Origin: Linanthus parryae | Lineage: Eukaryota; Streptophyta; Magnoliopsida; Ericales; Polemoniaceae | Length of the DNA stretch: 64,000 bases | Direction: 5' to 3' | Assembly: GCA_023055425.1 (NCBI GenBank) | Contig: JALGPY010000008.1 | Coordinates: 11,294,501 to 11,358,500, forward strand | Shown: piece after piece, positions 53,523 through 64,000 of the stretch | Position numbering within the stretch: position 1 is the stretch's first letter | Layout: each line of letters begins with the position of its first letter | Notes under the pieces: model-generated | Seen by the model: only the letters and a program-made list of their open reading frames with translations | The model's database searches: none | Told to the model about the DNA's origin: nothing | Position numbers and translations under genes: made by a program

Positions 53523-55092
53523 GGGTAAAAGACATTTTCCACCCTTCATTTATGGACAAAAGAAATTTTGCCCCCTGATTTATGGAAAAAGACATTTTGC
53601 ACCACTGCTAACGGATGGAGCGCGGACAGATACCACCCTTCTGTTACAATCTGTTAGTGGAGGGGTGCAAACTGACTTTTTGTGACCAATTTACCCTTAT
53701 TGAGTGTGGACAAATACCACCAGCTTTTTTGTTTATTATTGAATTCAACATGTTCTTGATGTTCTTGGTGTTCTTGAGCACCACCTCTACTACCATCAAA
53801 TCACCAACACCAACAATTTCCATGGTTTTTCTTTAAGAGAAACTGCAGTATTATTTAAGAAGAAGATGCTATCACAACCAAGAGGGTAGAACAGATATTG
53901 CAACCACATCTCTTCTATATCAGTTAAAAGGAGAGCATCGTTGGAACAAAAAAATGATGTAAAGTTGAGATCTCTCATGAAAGAAAAAAGAACAATAAGA
54001 ACAATATTTTGCAATAAGCTTACAATCTTGAATCATAACATCTAACTCCAGTATGCAGATTTGAACATGAGGATAAAGCATCCTGAATGTGGGAGAAACT
54101 TTATTCTTTTATAGCCTTTGTTAACAGCAGCCAGAATTGCAATCCTTACTGCAATGGCCTCCAACATATGGGATTTGCAATCCTTTGTACTGGGCATTTG
54201 GTCATTCATAAAATTCATAAAAATTTGAGAACCAAACCAAACTTGTGTAACCCAGACTGGCGTTAAGAGAAGGAGAGGTGGCTGATTGTCTTCTCGATCA
54301 ATTACATCTGACGCCGACCAGCATCCACAGTCGCGCATTAGGAGGTACCTGTTTCTGGGTGCTCCATCAGCGTCTCCCTCTTTCTCCCTCTCCTACCCAC
54401 TCTGTTCGACATGAAACCCAATTTCACCCCCAAATCGACTACCTCCTCATACCTTCATTGTAACCATCATCCTTCTATTTGTGTCTCTTTGGAACAAACT
54501 CAAAACAACCCAAATAAATACAAATCAAACCCATTGCTCATGAAATCAACGAGGAAGAAAGTTGAGAAGTAAAGAGAAGAAGAAAAGGAAACAGGAGAAG
54601 AGAGGGGAACCGAGAGGACGACGATGATGAATCGAGAGGACGACGGCGACGGAGAGGTCTTCATCCCTCCTCCCCTTCTTCGATCTCTGCTTGTCCTTTC
54701 CCGAATCGAAGCCTTCAACAGAACCGAATCGCAACCGAATCAAAACCCAGATCAAGAGAGAGAGAAAGCTTTGTGGTGGCGGCGACGATGGAGGTGACTT
54801 AGGGTTCGCAGGAGGTGAGGTGCGGTGGGTGAGGTGCAGGGTGAGGAGAAGTCACGAGAGAAGAGGTGAGGAAGAGATAAGGTTAGGGTTAGGAATGAGG
54901 AGAAGAAAGAAGGAAAAAGGAATTTATATGGGGGTAATTGTTCAATTTTTAGGGGTAGTTTTTTCTTTTCATCCCTCCGTTTATCTTCTGTTAGTTTTTA
55001 ACTCTGACAAGGGTGCAAAATGTCTTTTTCCATAAATTAGGGGGCGAAATGTCTTTTGTCCATAAATGGAGGGTGAAAAATGTCTTTTACCC
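53523..55092. mobile_element. Inner Mutator-like element, 1570 bp
   Basis: Inverted ends of about 90 bp beginning GGGTAAAAGACATTTT, with 'ccacccttcatttatggac' on the left and the matching 'caccctccatttatggac' on the reversed right end. The flanks are a perfect 9-bp duplication, TTGAAATAA, at 53514-53522 and 55093-55101. Its ends resemble those of the outer element over the first bases, so the two belong to related families. Contains the RNase H-like fragment at 54042-54338; no transposase. Confidence 0.9.
54042..54338 (-). pseudogene. RNase H-like (RVT_3) fragment in the inner MULE
   Basis: The minus-strand frame contains 'MLEAIAVRIAILAAVNKGYK', the E-A-x-A-V-R helix of the plant RNase H-like/RVT_3 domain found in LINE polyproteins and stand-alone host proteins. 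The expected S-D motif after it is missing ('LPHSGCF' instead), and the start of the domain is not recognisable. A captured, decayed fragment. Confidence 0.6.
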
Positions 55093-55303
55093 TTGAAATA
55101 ATTGTACCCTCAAAATACTCAATGAAAACAAAGTAAAACAAAACAAACTATAACATTAACTTAAGTTTAAGGTTTAGGGTTTAACATTTTCAAACAAACT
55201 CAAGTTTTCATTAACTTATAGAACAAAGGGATGCTATCGCAACCAGTACAAAGAGGCTAAAAGCCAAAATTACAAAGAGATATCACAGAATCTCATTTGC
55301 ACA

Positions 55304-55925
55304 TTACTGAGCTGAAAGATTAAAAGATCTGGGAACAAAGAAAAAAGAACAAGAAGGCAGAAGTGAAGATATCTGCTTACAGTCTTCATTAATGGCCACG
55401 ATATCATAATTGCAAGAAGAGCTCTTAGAGGAAAGAGCAGAAACCACAGTTATTGAATCAGAAAGTATGCAAATCTGTGGAAGGTTTCTGTTAATAACCA
55501 AGAGGAGAGCTTGTCTTACTGCTAGAGCTTCCAAAGTCAAAACTTTTGTAATGTACCACTCTGTCCCAGCTCTTTCTTCCCATTTTGACTATTGTCACTA
55601 TTCACTGAGTTACTTTGACCCGGTGATTTGAATAGCAAACAGATGTAATTTTTTTATAATTTTTTCATGGTGTTGTAGAGTAAAAGGTGCTCTATAATAT
55701 GATGAAAAAATTATCAAAAAATCGTATCATTTTGCTATCCAAATCACCCGATCAAAGTGACCCAGATACGAGTCAAAAAAGTCAGATGGGAAGAAAGAGC
55801 TGGGACGGAGTGGTATTAAACTGCTTTGGATCTTCTCTCAAATTCCACATTGTCCTCATTAAATAGAACTGCAACAATACCACATGAATTGAGCTTGACT
55901 CTTACTGTAGCATCTGTAAAAATTA
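55304..55925 (-). pseudogene. RNase H-like (RVT_3) fragment, split by a MITE
   Basis: The minus-strand 3' part (55304-55540) reads 'LEALAVRQALLLVINRN', 'ICILSDSITVVSAL' and 'FFFVPRSFNLSAQ', the catalytic E, D and the conserved R-x-x-N end of the RVT_3 domain. The 5' part (about 55815-55925) reads 'FTDATVRVKLNSCGIVAVLF', with the first catalytic Asp. Between them sits the Stowaway-like MITE at 55556-55813. Lies in the outer MULE and is a paralog of the fragment at 54042. Confidence 0.7.
55556..55813. mobile_element. Stowaway-like MITE, 258 bp, inside the RNase H fragment
   Basis: Same family as 30536-30783: ends CCACTCTGTCCCAGCTC / GAGCTGGGACGGAGTGG with TA on both sides (55554-55555, 55814-55815) and the same hairpin interior. 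Confidence 0.92.
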
Positions 55926-57013
55926 AGAATTTTGCAGATTGGGGGGAGTCCACCCAGCAGAGAAGGTGACCAAAAGAACCAATGATAACATTGTTTGCAA
56001 AAAAAAAAAAAAAAAAAACATCAAAAAAAAAACAAAAAACAACCCACTGATAGCAAGTAACTCTTCATCAATGTTATTAATATTACAACCAGTTTGTCCA
56101 TTTGGATGAAGCTCCCGTACATGTACCAACAATAACTACCCCCAAAAAGGGTTCCGAGGAGGGAAACTCAGAGCTTCGAGCCGAGTCAACCCATAACCTC
56201 GCTAGCAACCCCGGTCAGAATCGAAAGAGCAAACCCTCGATTGCGTTTTGACATTTGAAAGGGAAGAAAACCATTTGATATGACCTATTGCATATGAACA
56301 CAACACAGTTCACTCCCTCATAGATCTAAAATGAAAAACGACCTAGACCCAGAACAACATACGAGAGGCTGAGTAGACAGATCCGTGAGAGAGAGATGCA
56401 AACGCTGTGGAACCCTCGTCGAATGGGCTGGTTCGGCTTCGTCGGATCTGGGCTCACCCTGGCGCTGTTAGCGGCTGGGTTTGCTCGGCAACCAGGACAA
56501 AGCCACAACCGTCGGTAGATTCACACATAGTACCCCCCCCCCAAACCCAGAGTACCCACAAACCCTCTGCTTTCACTGTGGCGGCACTGGTGGTTGGGTG
56601 TTGAAGGAGGATGAGAGGAGGAGAGGTGTGGTGTGGGCTTCTCATTCAGATCTCGAGAGAGAGAGGAGAGAAGTTGAAAGGAATTAAGGAGAAGAACCTC
56701 CTGGCCTGCTCAGGGGTTTCACCGTAAGGGGGGAAGAGAGAAAGGATCAGGGTTGGAAATGAATGAGGTTAGGGTAGTATATATACGAGGTAATTTTATA
56801 ACATTTCAGGCGTAAAATTGTCTTCTTACCCGTGCGGTTAGTAAACCGTTACCTTCATCCACAATTTGGGTGCGGAGTGTCTTTATTCAGAATACAGGGT
56901 AGCGGGGTCGAATTTTTCCTAAACTCAGGGGTGATCAGTGTCTTTTACTCAATAATTATTTGTGGCCTTATTGTAAAAAGTAACAATTTGTGAACTACCC
57001 ATCCACCACCCAC

Positions 57014-57415
57014 ATCTACATAATAAGTTAATATGAGAAATACGCTATCCCCCCCCCCCAAAATGTGACCGTGGAATAGCTTATCTCCACAACATCTTAA
57101 GAACTAAATACTTCATAATAAGACAATCTCAGTCATTCAAATTTAGGAAATTATCATACTTTTCTGTGGTTGTACCCTCGGACGCGGGTTATGAACTAAT
57201 TTACATAATAAGTCTCTATGGGAATAAACTATCTCCCCCCCCCCCCCCCATCCACACAACAAGTTGTTATGAAAAATAAGTCATCTCTAAAATGTGACAT
57301 ATGGAATAGCTTATCCATGTCATATCCGAAGAACCAAGTACATTATAATTAGACAATCTCAGTCATTCAAACTTAGAAAAATATCATTTTTTGCGGTCGT
57401 GTGCACTAGTCTAAT
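57014..57415. repeat. Two tandem copies of a ~190-bp unit with C-runs and Helitron-like ends
   Basis: The units at about 57014-57191 and 57192-57415 share 'tacataataagt', a run of 10 to 16 C, 'tggaatagcttat', 'gacaatctcagtcattcaaa' and 'atcat-ttt-g'. Each ends with a motif recalling a Helitron 3' end ('accctcggacgcgggtt...ctaa' and 'gtcgtgtgcactagt'). They could be two decayed small Helitrons in a row; I cannot fix their starts. Confidence 0.45.
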
Positions 57416-58400
57416 AATAAAACCTCTAAGGTTATAGAGGTAATCACATAAGAGGGATTCATATTTTTTTTATCATAAATTGATTAAAATTTTGTTTTTA
57501 AACAACTATGGGCGCGCGCGCACACATTCAACTAACCAAATTGAATACTCATTTTTTATTCTATATCTAACTCATTAAAATTTCTAGAGTCATAAGAAGC
57601 CACCCTGTCTCTAGTAATATGGTGTGTTTTTATTGTGTCAGATTCTTCCACTTCCCCCACTTCCCGTGCATGCAATCTAGCCTCCTCAACATCCTTACGA
57701 AGTTGTGTACCCAAAGTTAAGTTTTCACCGATTTGGAAAGTTCATCATTTTGTGCCAGATAGTATTATTTAGCCATAAGTTGTTGTTCAATGATTCACTT
57801 CCACTGATGTTTTGTGTTAGAGGTGTCTTTTGACTCATTTTCGTTGTCGGATGAAGAAGAGTGATTCATTTGAGGATTTGATGGGCAAATTCGTAACCCA
57901 TACTACTAATTCAATATGTTTGAAATTTGAGTATTCAAAAGTCTAAAATATGATTTGAATGAAGTTTTTACAATGGCTAAAGAATAAAGATGAATTGTAC
58001 TGCTTATACTCATTTTCAAGACTGCGGACACTCTCATAGCGTGTTACATATTGGTGAGTGTTGTGCGTATACTGAGGAGCGGATAGTGAAATATGTTAGG
58101 ACGGTTCCAGTTAAGTTTTCGATTTACTTTTGAAGTTTCTTCGAGAAGAGGTGGGAGAGGCGCATGTCCTAGCAGCCCAATACAATAAATGGCTACATCG
58201 TTTTCTTCTACACCCCTTTCTTCCTCCATGGCTTTCCCCCGGTTCATCTCAGGCTCTCGGCTACATTTCCGCTTTTGAAGGGCAGGAAGGATCTATCACA
58301 TACAGATCTACAACATGAATTATAGCGGAAGATTCATGTGTTTACCTTGTCTTCCTAAGCTCCTTAATGCAGCGGATGATCGTTGTGTTGCTTGCTTTCA
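57416..58400. other. Intergenic stretch without a called gene
   Basis: Mixed AT-rich sequence with short unsupported frames and a 'gcgcgcgcgcac' run near 57512. No recognised domain. Its right part may already belong to the LTR of the copia remnant. Confidence 0.4.
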
Positions 58401-58754
58401 CGCGCCTCCGTCTTGAACTTGCTCCCACCAATCTAGTGTGAATCTCGAGGACGAACACTGTGATCCACACCACGTTCCACCTTCTTGGATGAAGTTGGAG
58501 AGAGACTAGGGTTCTCTACAACTAGTATGAATCTAGACAGAGTAACTTTTCTCTATGGAATAGCCATTAGCCTTAGCATAATGTGTAGGAGGCTACCTCT
58601 TTATATAGGCAAAACTTCTCCTAGGTTTGCACATAAACCCCTAGGATTTGAGCCTTAGCTACTAACCCCTCTACGTTGTGCTTTAGTGCAACTAACCCCA
58701 TAAGGTTATGATAATTGCATTGGGCACCCCACATGGGCGCACCAATTGCTAACA
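58400..58754 (-). repeat. 3' LTR of the decayed copia element (left limit uncertain)
   Basis: The minus-strand start TGTTAGC at 58754 is preceded by a purine tract. It contains a TATA-like TATATAAAGAGG (complement near 58594-58607). The far end of the LTR lies somewhere left of 58400 but cannot be fixed without the partner LTR. Confidence 0.6.
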
Positions 58755-58875
58755 TCTCCCACTCGCACAGTGGGGTTGCACAATTCATCCAGTCTCTATC
58801 AATCTCCAACTATCTATCATCTACAAAGAGTATTGTTGTGGCCGTGGCGTGTGACCGGTGAGAGTACCTGCATTT

Positions 58876-58977
58876 CGGGAGATCCGTACACCAAACTCGT
58901 ATAGCCAGCATGGGAAGGCACCCTCTCGGGAGATCCACATACCAAACTCGTATAGCCAGCGCAGGAAGGCACCCTTA
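58876..58977. repeat. Two tandem 51-bp repeats
   Basis: 58876-58926 and 58927-58977 both read 'cgggagatcc-a-accaaact' followed by 'cgtatagccagc' and 'ggaaggcaccct'. They lie between the decayed copia pol and its 3' LTR. Confidence 0.8.
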
Positions 58978-61900
58978 AAACATACAACAGTAATAATGCT
59001 CTCTGTAACTCTCGTATTCCCCAGATTCCTCCGATTGTCATCTCGTGGATCATGAGCACCTGCCTTGTCCCGAAGGCCATGCCCCAATGAGTCCACATCT
59101 CCTTTATATTTTCATATCCTACATGATCCCATAAGATCTTGCAGGTGGGCCCAATTAAGATAATAAAGAGCGATGCAACGAGAATTTTTCCTTACATACA
59201 TTATGTCACTCAGATTCGGCTCAGCTGCTTTCCCAGCAGTGTCCGGAAGGCCGAATCATCCATAGCCGTAAGGTGTCATGCCAAAGTAGCACCACCGACC
59301 CGTCTCCTCATGACACAGACGTAAGTACAAAGGGTATACAGTGTCAATCATCTTTATATGATCGACGAGGCTCACACGATGAGGAATCCCAGGGACTAAT
59401 TCTACTCATCACCTCATGGTCACTCATAAGCGCGCGTTTATTCAAGGGGAATATGCGCCATAGTGTTTAGACTCTGATCAGAGCGCATGTCTTATCCTTG
59501 CAAAGGACCACTATGCAGATGACAATCCGGTAGCCCTTATGGCCACCAGCCCGAGTGCTGTGATGTCACACTATTGTGAACAATTATCAGCTCTCACATC
59601 TGGCTTCTTCTACACAGTCTATACATGGTTCGGGGTAATAACCATGTTCGATTGGCCATAACCAGTCCCACCTTGGAACTTATTTCCAATACGACAATTG
59701 AGTCCGTCTGACAGGCTCCTAGCTCTACTGATAAACATCAAGCTCTAATCATAGGCCATATGCTCAAATGAAGAAGGCATCTCATATCATGTAGTAGGCT
59801 TTCAGCGCTTATCGGGATTCTGTCTCATCTTCCGCCATACCCAGACATATCCAGGATATTGCGAAGGCAGTCGCTCGTGTGAGTGAGCCGACCTAGTGTC
59901 TGCGTGACATGCTCTATGCTAGTTCCGGAAATGTAACATATCATACATGTATCAAAACAACATGCTGCTTAAAGCAAATCCAATTAAAATCCAGTCAATC
60001 AATGTCTCGTGTGCTCATCAATCATATTGCTAGTTATCGACAACCAAGTCCCAATTCTCTAAAGAGACCCACAAGGACGACTCTCATGTGGTTTAGGAAT
60101 GGGATGAGTCAACATCCTGGCCCATAGTCGATCCACTCCAGGATTACTCTCTAGGTAGTTATTTCACCTTTTGTGAAGTAGTACCCTCGACTATGTGTTT
60201 GTCTTTACCGCAATGTTATAGCCGTATGCTAATACTACTCATGGTAATAGGTTTGTTGATAGCTCATAATCTTACAAGAAACCCTTTTCAGTCAAACACA
60301 TTTCTGCCCTATGGAAGAACAGGCAATCGTGCTTCGCTTCCATGGTCAATGGAGCGGTCCAATACAATCATGCAACACTTATATTGCATTTTTTTCATGC
60401 GAGTCTATCATCGAGCATGGACGATAGCCTGAGTCGGATCCAAGTGCATCTAGGTCCCCACCCTAGTTAGCATATGTATGGCTAACTAGTCGAAGCATCA
60501 TCTTCGATAGATATAGCACGTGATCCATCATATAGAGTATCCTGGTTACAATCTTGTGTCTTAAATTGGAATATCCTGAAATCCAATTCTTCTGATAGCG
60601 TTCGCTAGGTCTGAGTATACACCATAGTGTATAGAAGACTCCTAATGCATCGGGCACTCTGGTCATCTGGTTAATTTTTATATGGTGTCTTTTAGGGCAC
60701 ACGTCTAGGCTCGTAAAGTCTTGCGCTGAGCTACGGGAGTACAGTTACTCCGTAGGGGACTCGAACAATCCATAAGCTCCACTAGCCAATAGTGTGTCAT
60801 CGATATTAAGTGACGTGCTTATTAACTCTCTACTAGTAAGAGTGATACACAGCGGTTTCCATTTGTTATCGTAAACATATAGTAAACGATACCTGATGAA
60901 ATACAGCTGTCCAGAGGACTATATAAGATCCCATATAGACTTAAATAGCTTGCACACGTTTTGTGCATTTGACCTTAGTCACCTCTAGGATTTCTCCATT
61001 GAGAAATTCAGTCGTCACGTTTATCGAGAATGGATCCACAACTATTGATGCTACCAAGCGAATCAATGTTATCCTTATTACCCAAAGCCTTGGGAAGGAT
61101 ACCTCGCTGAACCAACACAAATTTGTCGGATCGACTCAAACTCGTCGATGTCTATCCTCAGAATGAGTGTAGACTTATTCGCTTCTATGCAAGTCGTATG
61201 CCTTACCACGCTTCCGTCTGGGTCTCTGATTGACCTTGGAAATCCATTAATCTCCAATAGTCTTCCATCCAGTCGGAAAGTCAACCTAGCCTTAAACTCA
61301 GTTGGCCCCTTATAGACTCTAATTTATCGTGTAAAGCTTACTATTCATTCTTCATAATTAGGGAACGATAAGGCCTAGGATACTATCCTATAGTTTATGC
61401 AAGGTGATCCTTAAGATCATCCCTTCGATCTCAAGTAGTCGATGGGGTATGCTCCTATGAGCAATTCCTTTGCATAGGAGGATCATCATTTGCTCTCATC
61501 CCTTATGGATGCAGCATCCTGCTTGGAAAGTCACTCCCACTGTCCGAAGGATCCTTGAGGGACTAATTCCTCATAATCGACTAAGGAATGGGTATCTTCC
61601 AGCGGTTCCTCCATGCTCGTGGAGATTATCATCTCCACGAACATATCCCTTAATTATGGACATCTCCTATGAGAAATCATATATCTCGTGAATCCATTTT
61701 GTTATGCTACTTATCGGCTGTTGCGTTTCAAATACGCAACCCCTAGAGTGCTCCAAATAGCATAAGAAGATACGTTACTCCATGAAGATACGTTTCTTCC
61801 ATCTAGGGTCTAACTTCCAATTCCTCCTTGTCAGGTAATGAAAGATCCTGGGACAATATCATAGGTTCATCATTCTCTTGCGTGGTGACCCTTATGGTCT

Positions 61901-64000
61901 TCCTTTCGATGTCAATTCATCGACAGGATACGCTCCAAAGAGCGCTCATACGCAAAGAGGGTTTCTCCACATATTCATAATCTATGATGGGCTGTTCACT
62001 AGGCATGTTACTCCCACTGTCCTGGAGATCCGTAGGAACTATTTCCTGTTGATCATTCAGGGATGGGGTGTCATCCAGTGAAACCTTTATTTCGTAGAGA
62101 CTTACTTCTCAACGAACCTCTTCCTGAATTGAATTTTAGTTAGTACATAAGCTGCCGATTCCCATGGCCTAAGGTGACCTCATATAGGTTGCCTATTGGC
62201 CCACATCTCGTAGGGTGTAGTGGCTACAGACTTGGTGGACTTATGGTTGAGTGTGTTAATAGCCTTTTAGCAAAGCGTCTCCTCCGAATAGGGAACTTGT
62301 ACTTTGCACGCTCTATCATACATCAGACCATCTTTTACAGTATCCTATTCCCCTTTATCCTCTACAGCATATTGCTGGGGCGTGGGGATAGCGAACTGCC
62401 TTACTATTTCTTTCCATCACATAGCTCTTGCTAAGATAGATACTTCCAGTCTCATTCTGGCCAAGGACATATCCTTTTATCCTGACGGTTTTCTACCTTT
62501 TGTAGAGACCTGTCTGAAGCACCCTTGTGCCTCAGACTTATGTGGCCCAAGCACACACAGTTGAGACGCAGACAATCATCTACGAAGTGATGGAACAGTA
62601 AGCACCATGTCTTAGCTCTAACAAATAATGGAATACAACAATAGAATGAATAATATACAAAGACTCAGTAGTTCTTAATGCTCTACTGGATGGTTTGCGT
62701 TTCGCCTTTCTTGTCCGGCAAGAACCACACACAGGTAAGGGTACCTTGGGCAAAATCCAAGCAGGCCTGCCCTAGCTAGCCTGAACATCCTTTCCTGTCA
62801 ACGTGTGTCTTAATCCAGCGCGCCACATATCAGAATCTTAAGTCATACTCTTAAGTTTACATCCAAGAATTATGAGGCGTTACTCATGCTAGAATCTTAA
62901 GAACGCAAACACCATGATATAACCATATCCAAAATTAAAACTGTGACCAAAACAACTTTTGGTGGCAGCTCCCTCAAAGATAATCCTATCGATCCTTAGA
63001 CGAGAAGTTATTTGCCAGGTCTGGCCTTTTCTCTTGTCTTAGGAAAACTCCTTTGCCCTTTTGCGTTTGTCAGTCTTGGGTAATACTGGACTTATACCAA
63101 TATTGCCCCTAAATTCCCTTATCCTTGCCCCACCTGTTGCCTTGGTCCTAATACCGGGCTAGGGGATATATCTGCCTATCATACTTCACTAAGTATGATC
63201 ATACTTCACTAACAGCCTTTAGCAATCATATATTGCTTAAGCATCCGAAGTATGCTGGACTAGTGTTCTTAGCAAACTCCTTTTGCTTAGATCCTAGAAC
63301 AGGGTGATGTTTGGCCTTATCCAAACATCTTGACACTTACAAAGTGTGTCATATAATGTTCCATGAAATGTGGCAAAGATTGCAGCAATTTGCAAATCGG
63401 ATAGCCTGTATCTGACAGCCTATAACTTTCTGATCATAAGTGGCATCAATCTCAGACGTTAAAGTCGAGTGCTCAATCTTATGACATGAGCCATAACTCA
63501 TAGTTAAGGTAGGATTATTATGAGTCACTACTCACAATTTATGTACGCAAATGGCTAAGACGGATCCAAAATTCTTCTTTGACTTCCTACAATTTTAAAA
63601 GTGGTCTTGAACATGCTGATGAGGTCATTTCCCCACATTTTCATAGCATGCTCTATGACATTATCTTGGCTGCTGCCCCCCCCCCCCACTATTGGTGAGC
63701 CTAAAGATAATGTCCATGTGCTGCTGTGACAACTTATTCATCACAGGTTCGACCATGTTTGTAGGTGGCTGACAACCTATGTCCAACGGATGGTTACATA
63801 GTACGACGACTTATCATATCGTTTGTTGTCACCATTTTTAGCCTTTACAGTTTTGATTTAGACACGATTGATAGAGACATTGTGGAGGTTAATCACTAGC
63901 ATTTACTTAGCTCCAAAATAACATGTGACATCGATTAAACTTAATAGTTCCTCACAAGGACTCCACCAAAACCTAGCGTATATCCTAGGAATCAAATCTC

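Larger units (their letters stand above)
53229..56950. mobile_element. Outer Mutator-like element (MULE), 3.7 kb
   Basis: Long inverted ends: the left starts GGGTAAAAGACACTGACC and continues with 'catcccgctaccctatg'; the right end, reversed, starts GAGTAAAAGACACTGATC and continues with 'accccgctaccctgta'. Similarity extends more than 80 bp. The flanks 'ggtaattat' (53220-53228) and 'aataattat' (56951-56959) are a 9-bp duplication with two mismatches, the length used by Mutator. No transposase is seen. The interior carries an RNase H-like fragment and 5'-gene-like sequence (about 56400-56700), so it may be a Pack-MULE. A second MULE is nested in it. Confidence 0.8.
58400..64000 (-). mobile_element. 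Heavily decayed Ty1/copia element running off the right edge
   Basis: Minus strand. The 3' LTR border is at 58754 (minus-strand TGTTAGCAATTGG) directly after the purine tract 'gagtgggaga'. Further right, decayed protein pieces appear in copia order: an RNase H-adjacent 'MCPKRHH' block (about 60650-60702), an RT piece with 'TEFLNGEILE' (about 60990-61040), an integrase/linker piece 'KSVATTPYEMWANRQP' (about 62190-62240) and 'EIVPTDLQDSGSNMPS' (about 61995-62055), and a gag-like 'LLQSLPHFMEHYMTHFV' (about 63340-63400). Many stops and shifts separate them. The 5' LTR is outside the window. Confidence 0.75.

Noticed and set aside
60463..62564. Several short open frames at the right end as host genes
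   Set aside because: Where recognisable they are minus-strand copia remnants; the + strand frames are chance.

Overview
This window looks like nuclear DNA of a flowering plant, probably a eudicot; I cannot name the species. The evidence is a family of intronless DUF295 (KIB1-4 type) F-box genes, a Ty1/copia and a Ty3/gypsy chromovirus primed by initiator-Met tRNA, a TRIM, Stowaway and PIF/Harbinger MITEs, Mutator-like elements and Helitrons with C-T-A-G ends and 3' hairpins. There are no operons, no rRNA genes and no CRISPR.

The host backbone is a tandem array of four duplicated units, each carrying one minus-strand F-box gene followed on its right by shared non-coding sequence. The F-box genes lie at 1506-2663 (385 aa), 16495-17628 (377 aa), 29257-30414 (385 aa) and 35562-36680 (broken by one in-frame TAA). 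Unit 2 also carries an inverted duplication (about 18565-22840). Nearly everything else is transposable-element sequence inserted between or within the units. Because the units are paralogous, several insertions can be checked against an uninterrupted copy elsewhere in the same window.

Layout. 1-4631: unit 1 with F-box 1. 4632-4977: TRIM. 6735-7098: PIF/Harbinger MITE. 7233-15322: 8.1-kb non-autonomous Helitron carrying gene fragments (DTW-domain protein, plasma-membrane H+-ATPase, LRR receptor kinase). 15912-16146: Stowaway MITE. 16300-24080: unit 2 with F-box 2 and the palindrome. 24081-25878 and 26336-28153: two near-identical composite Helitrons. 28154-34250: unit 3 with F-box 3 and a Stowaway MITE. 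34250-52800: unit 4 with the F-box 4 pseudogene. Unit 4 is split by a nested stack: a hAT-like element (37428-50628) holds a copia element (38305-50612), which holds a chromovirus (41874-48090) and an 895-bp TIR element (40193-41087). 53229-56950: a Mutator-like element with a second one nested in it (53523-55092), both carrying RNase H-like fragments. About 58400-64000: a heavily decayed minus-strand copia element running off the right edge.

The only plausible working host genes are F-box 1, 2 and 3, predicted substrate receptors of SCF ubiquitin ligases. The F-box array, its inverted duplication and the repeated Helitron/MITE insertions together describe a fast-changing F-box cluster. The chromovirus has identical LTRs and is therefore young, but it carries a stop codon in its reverse transcriptase.
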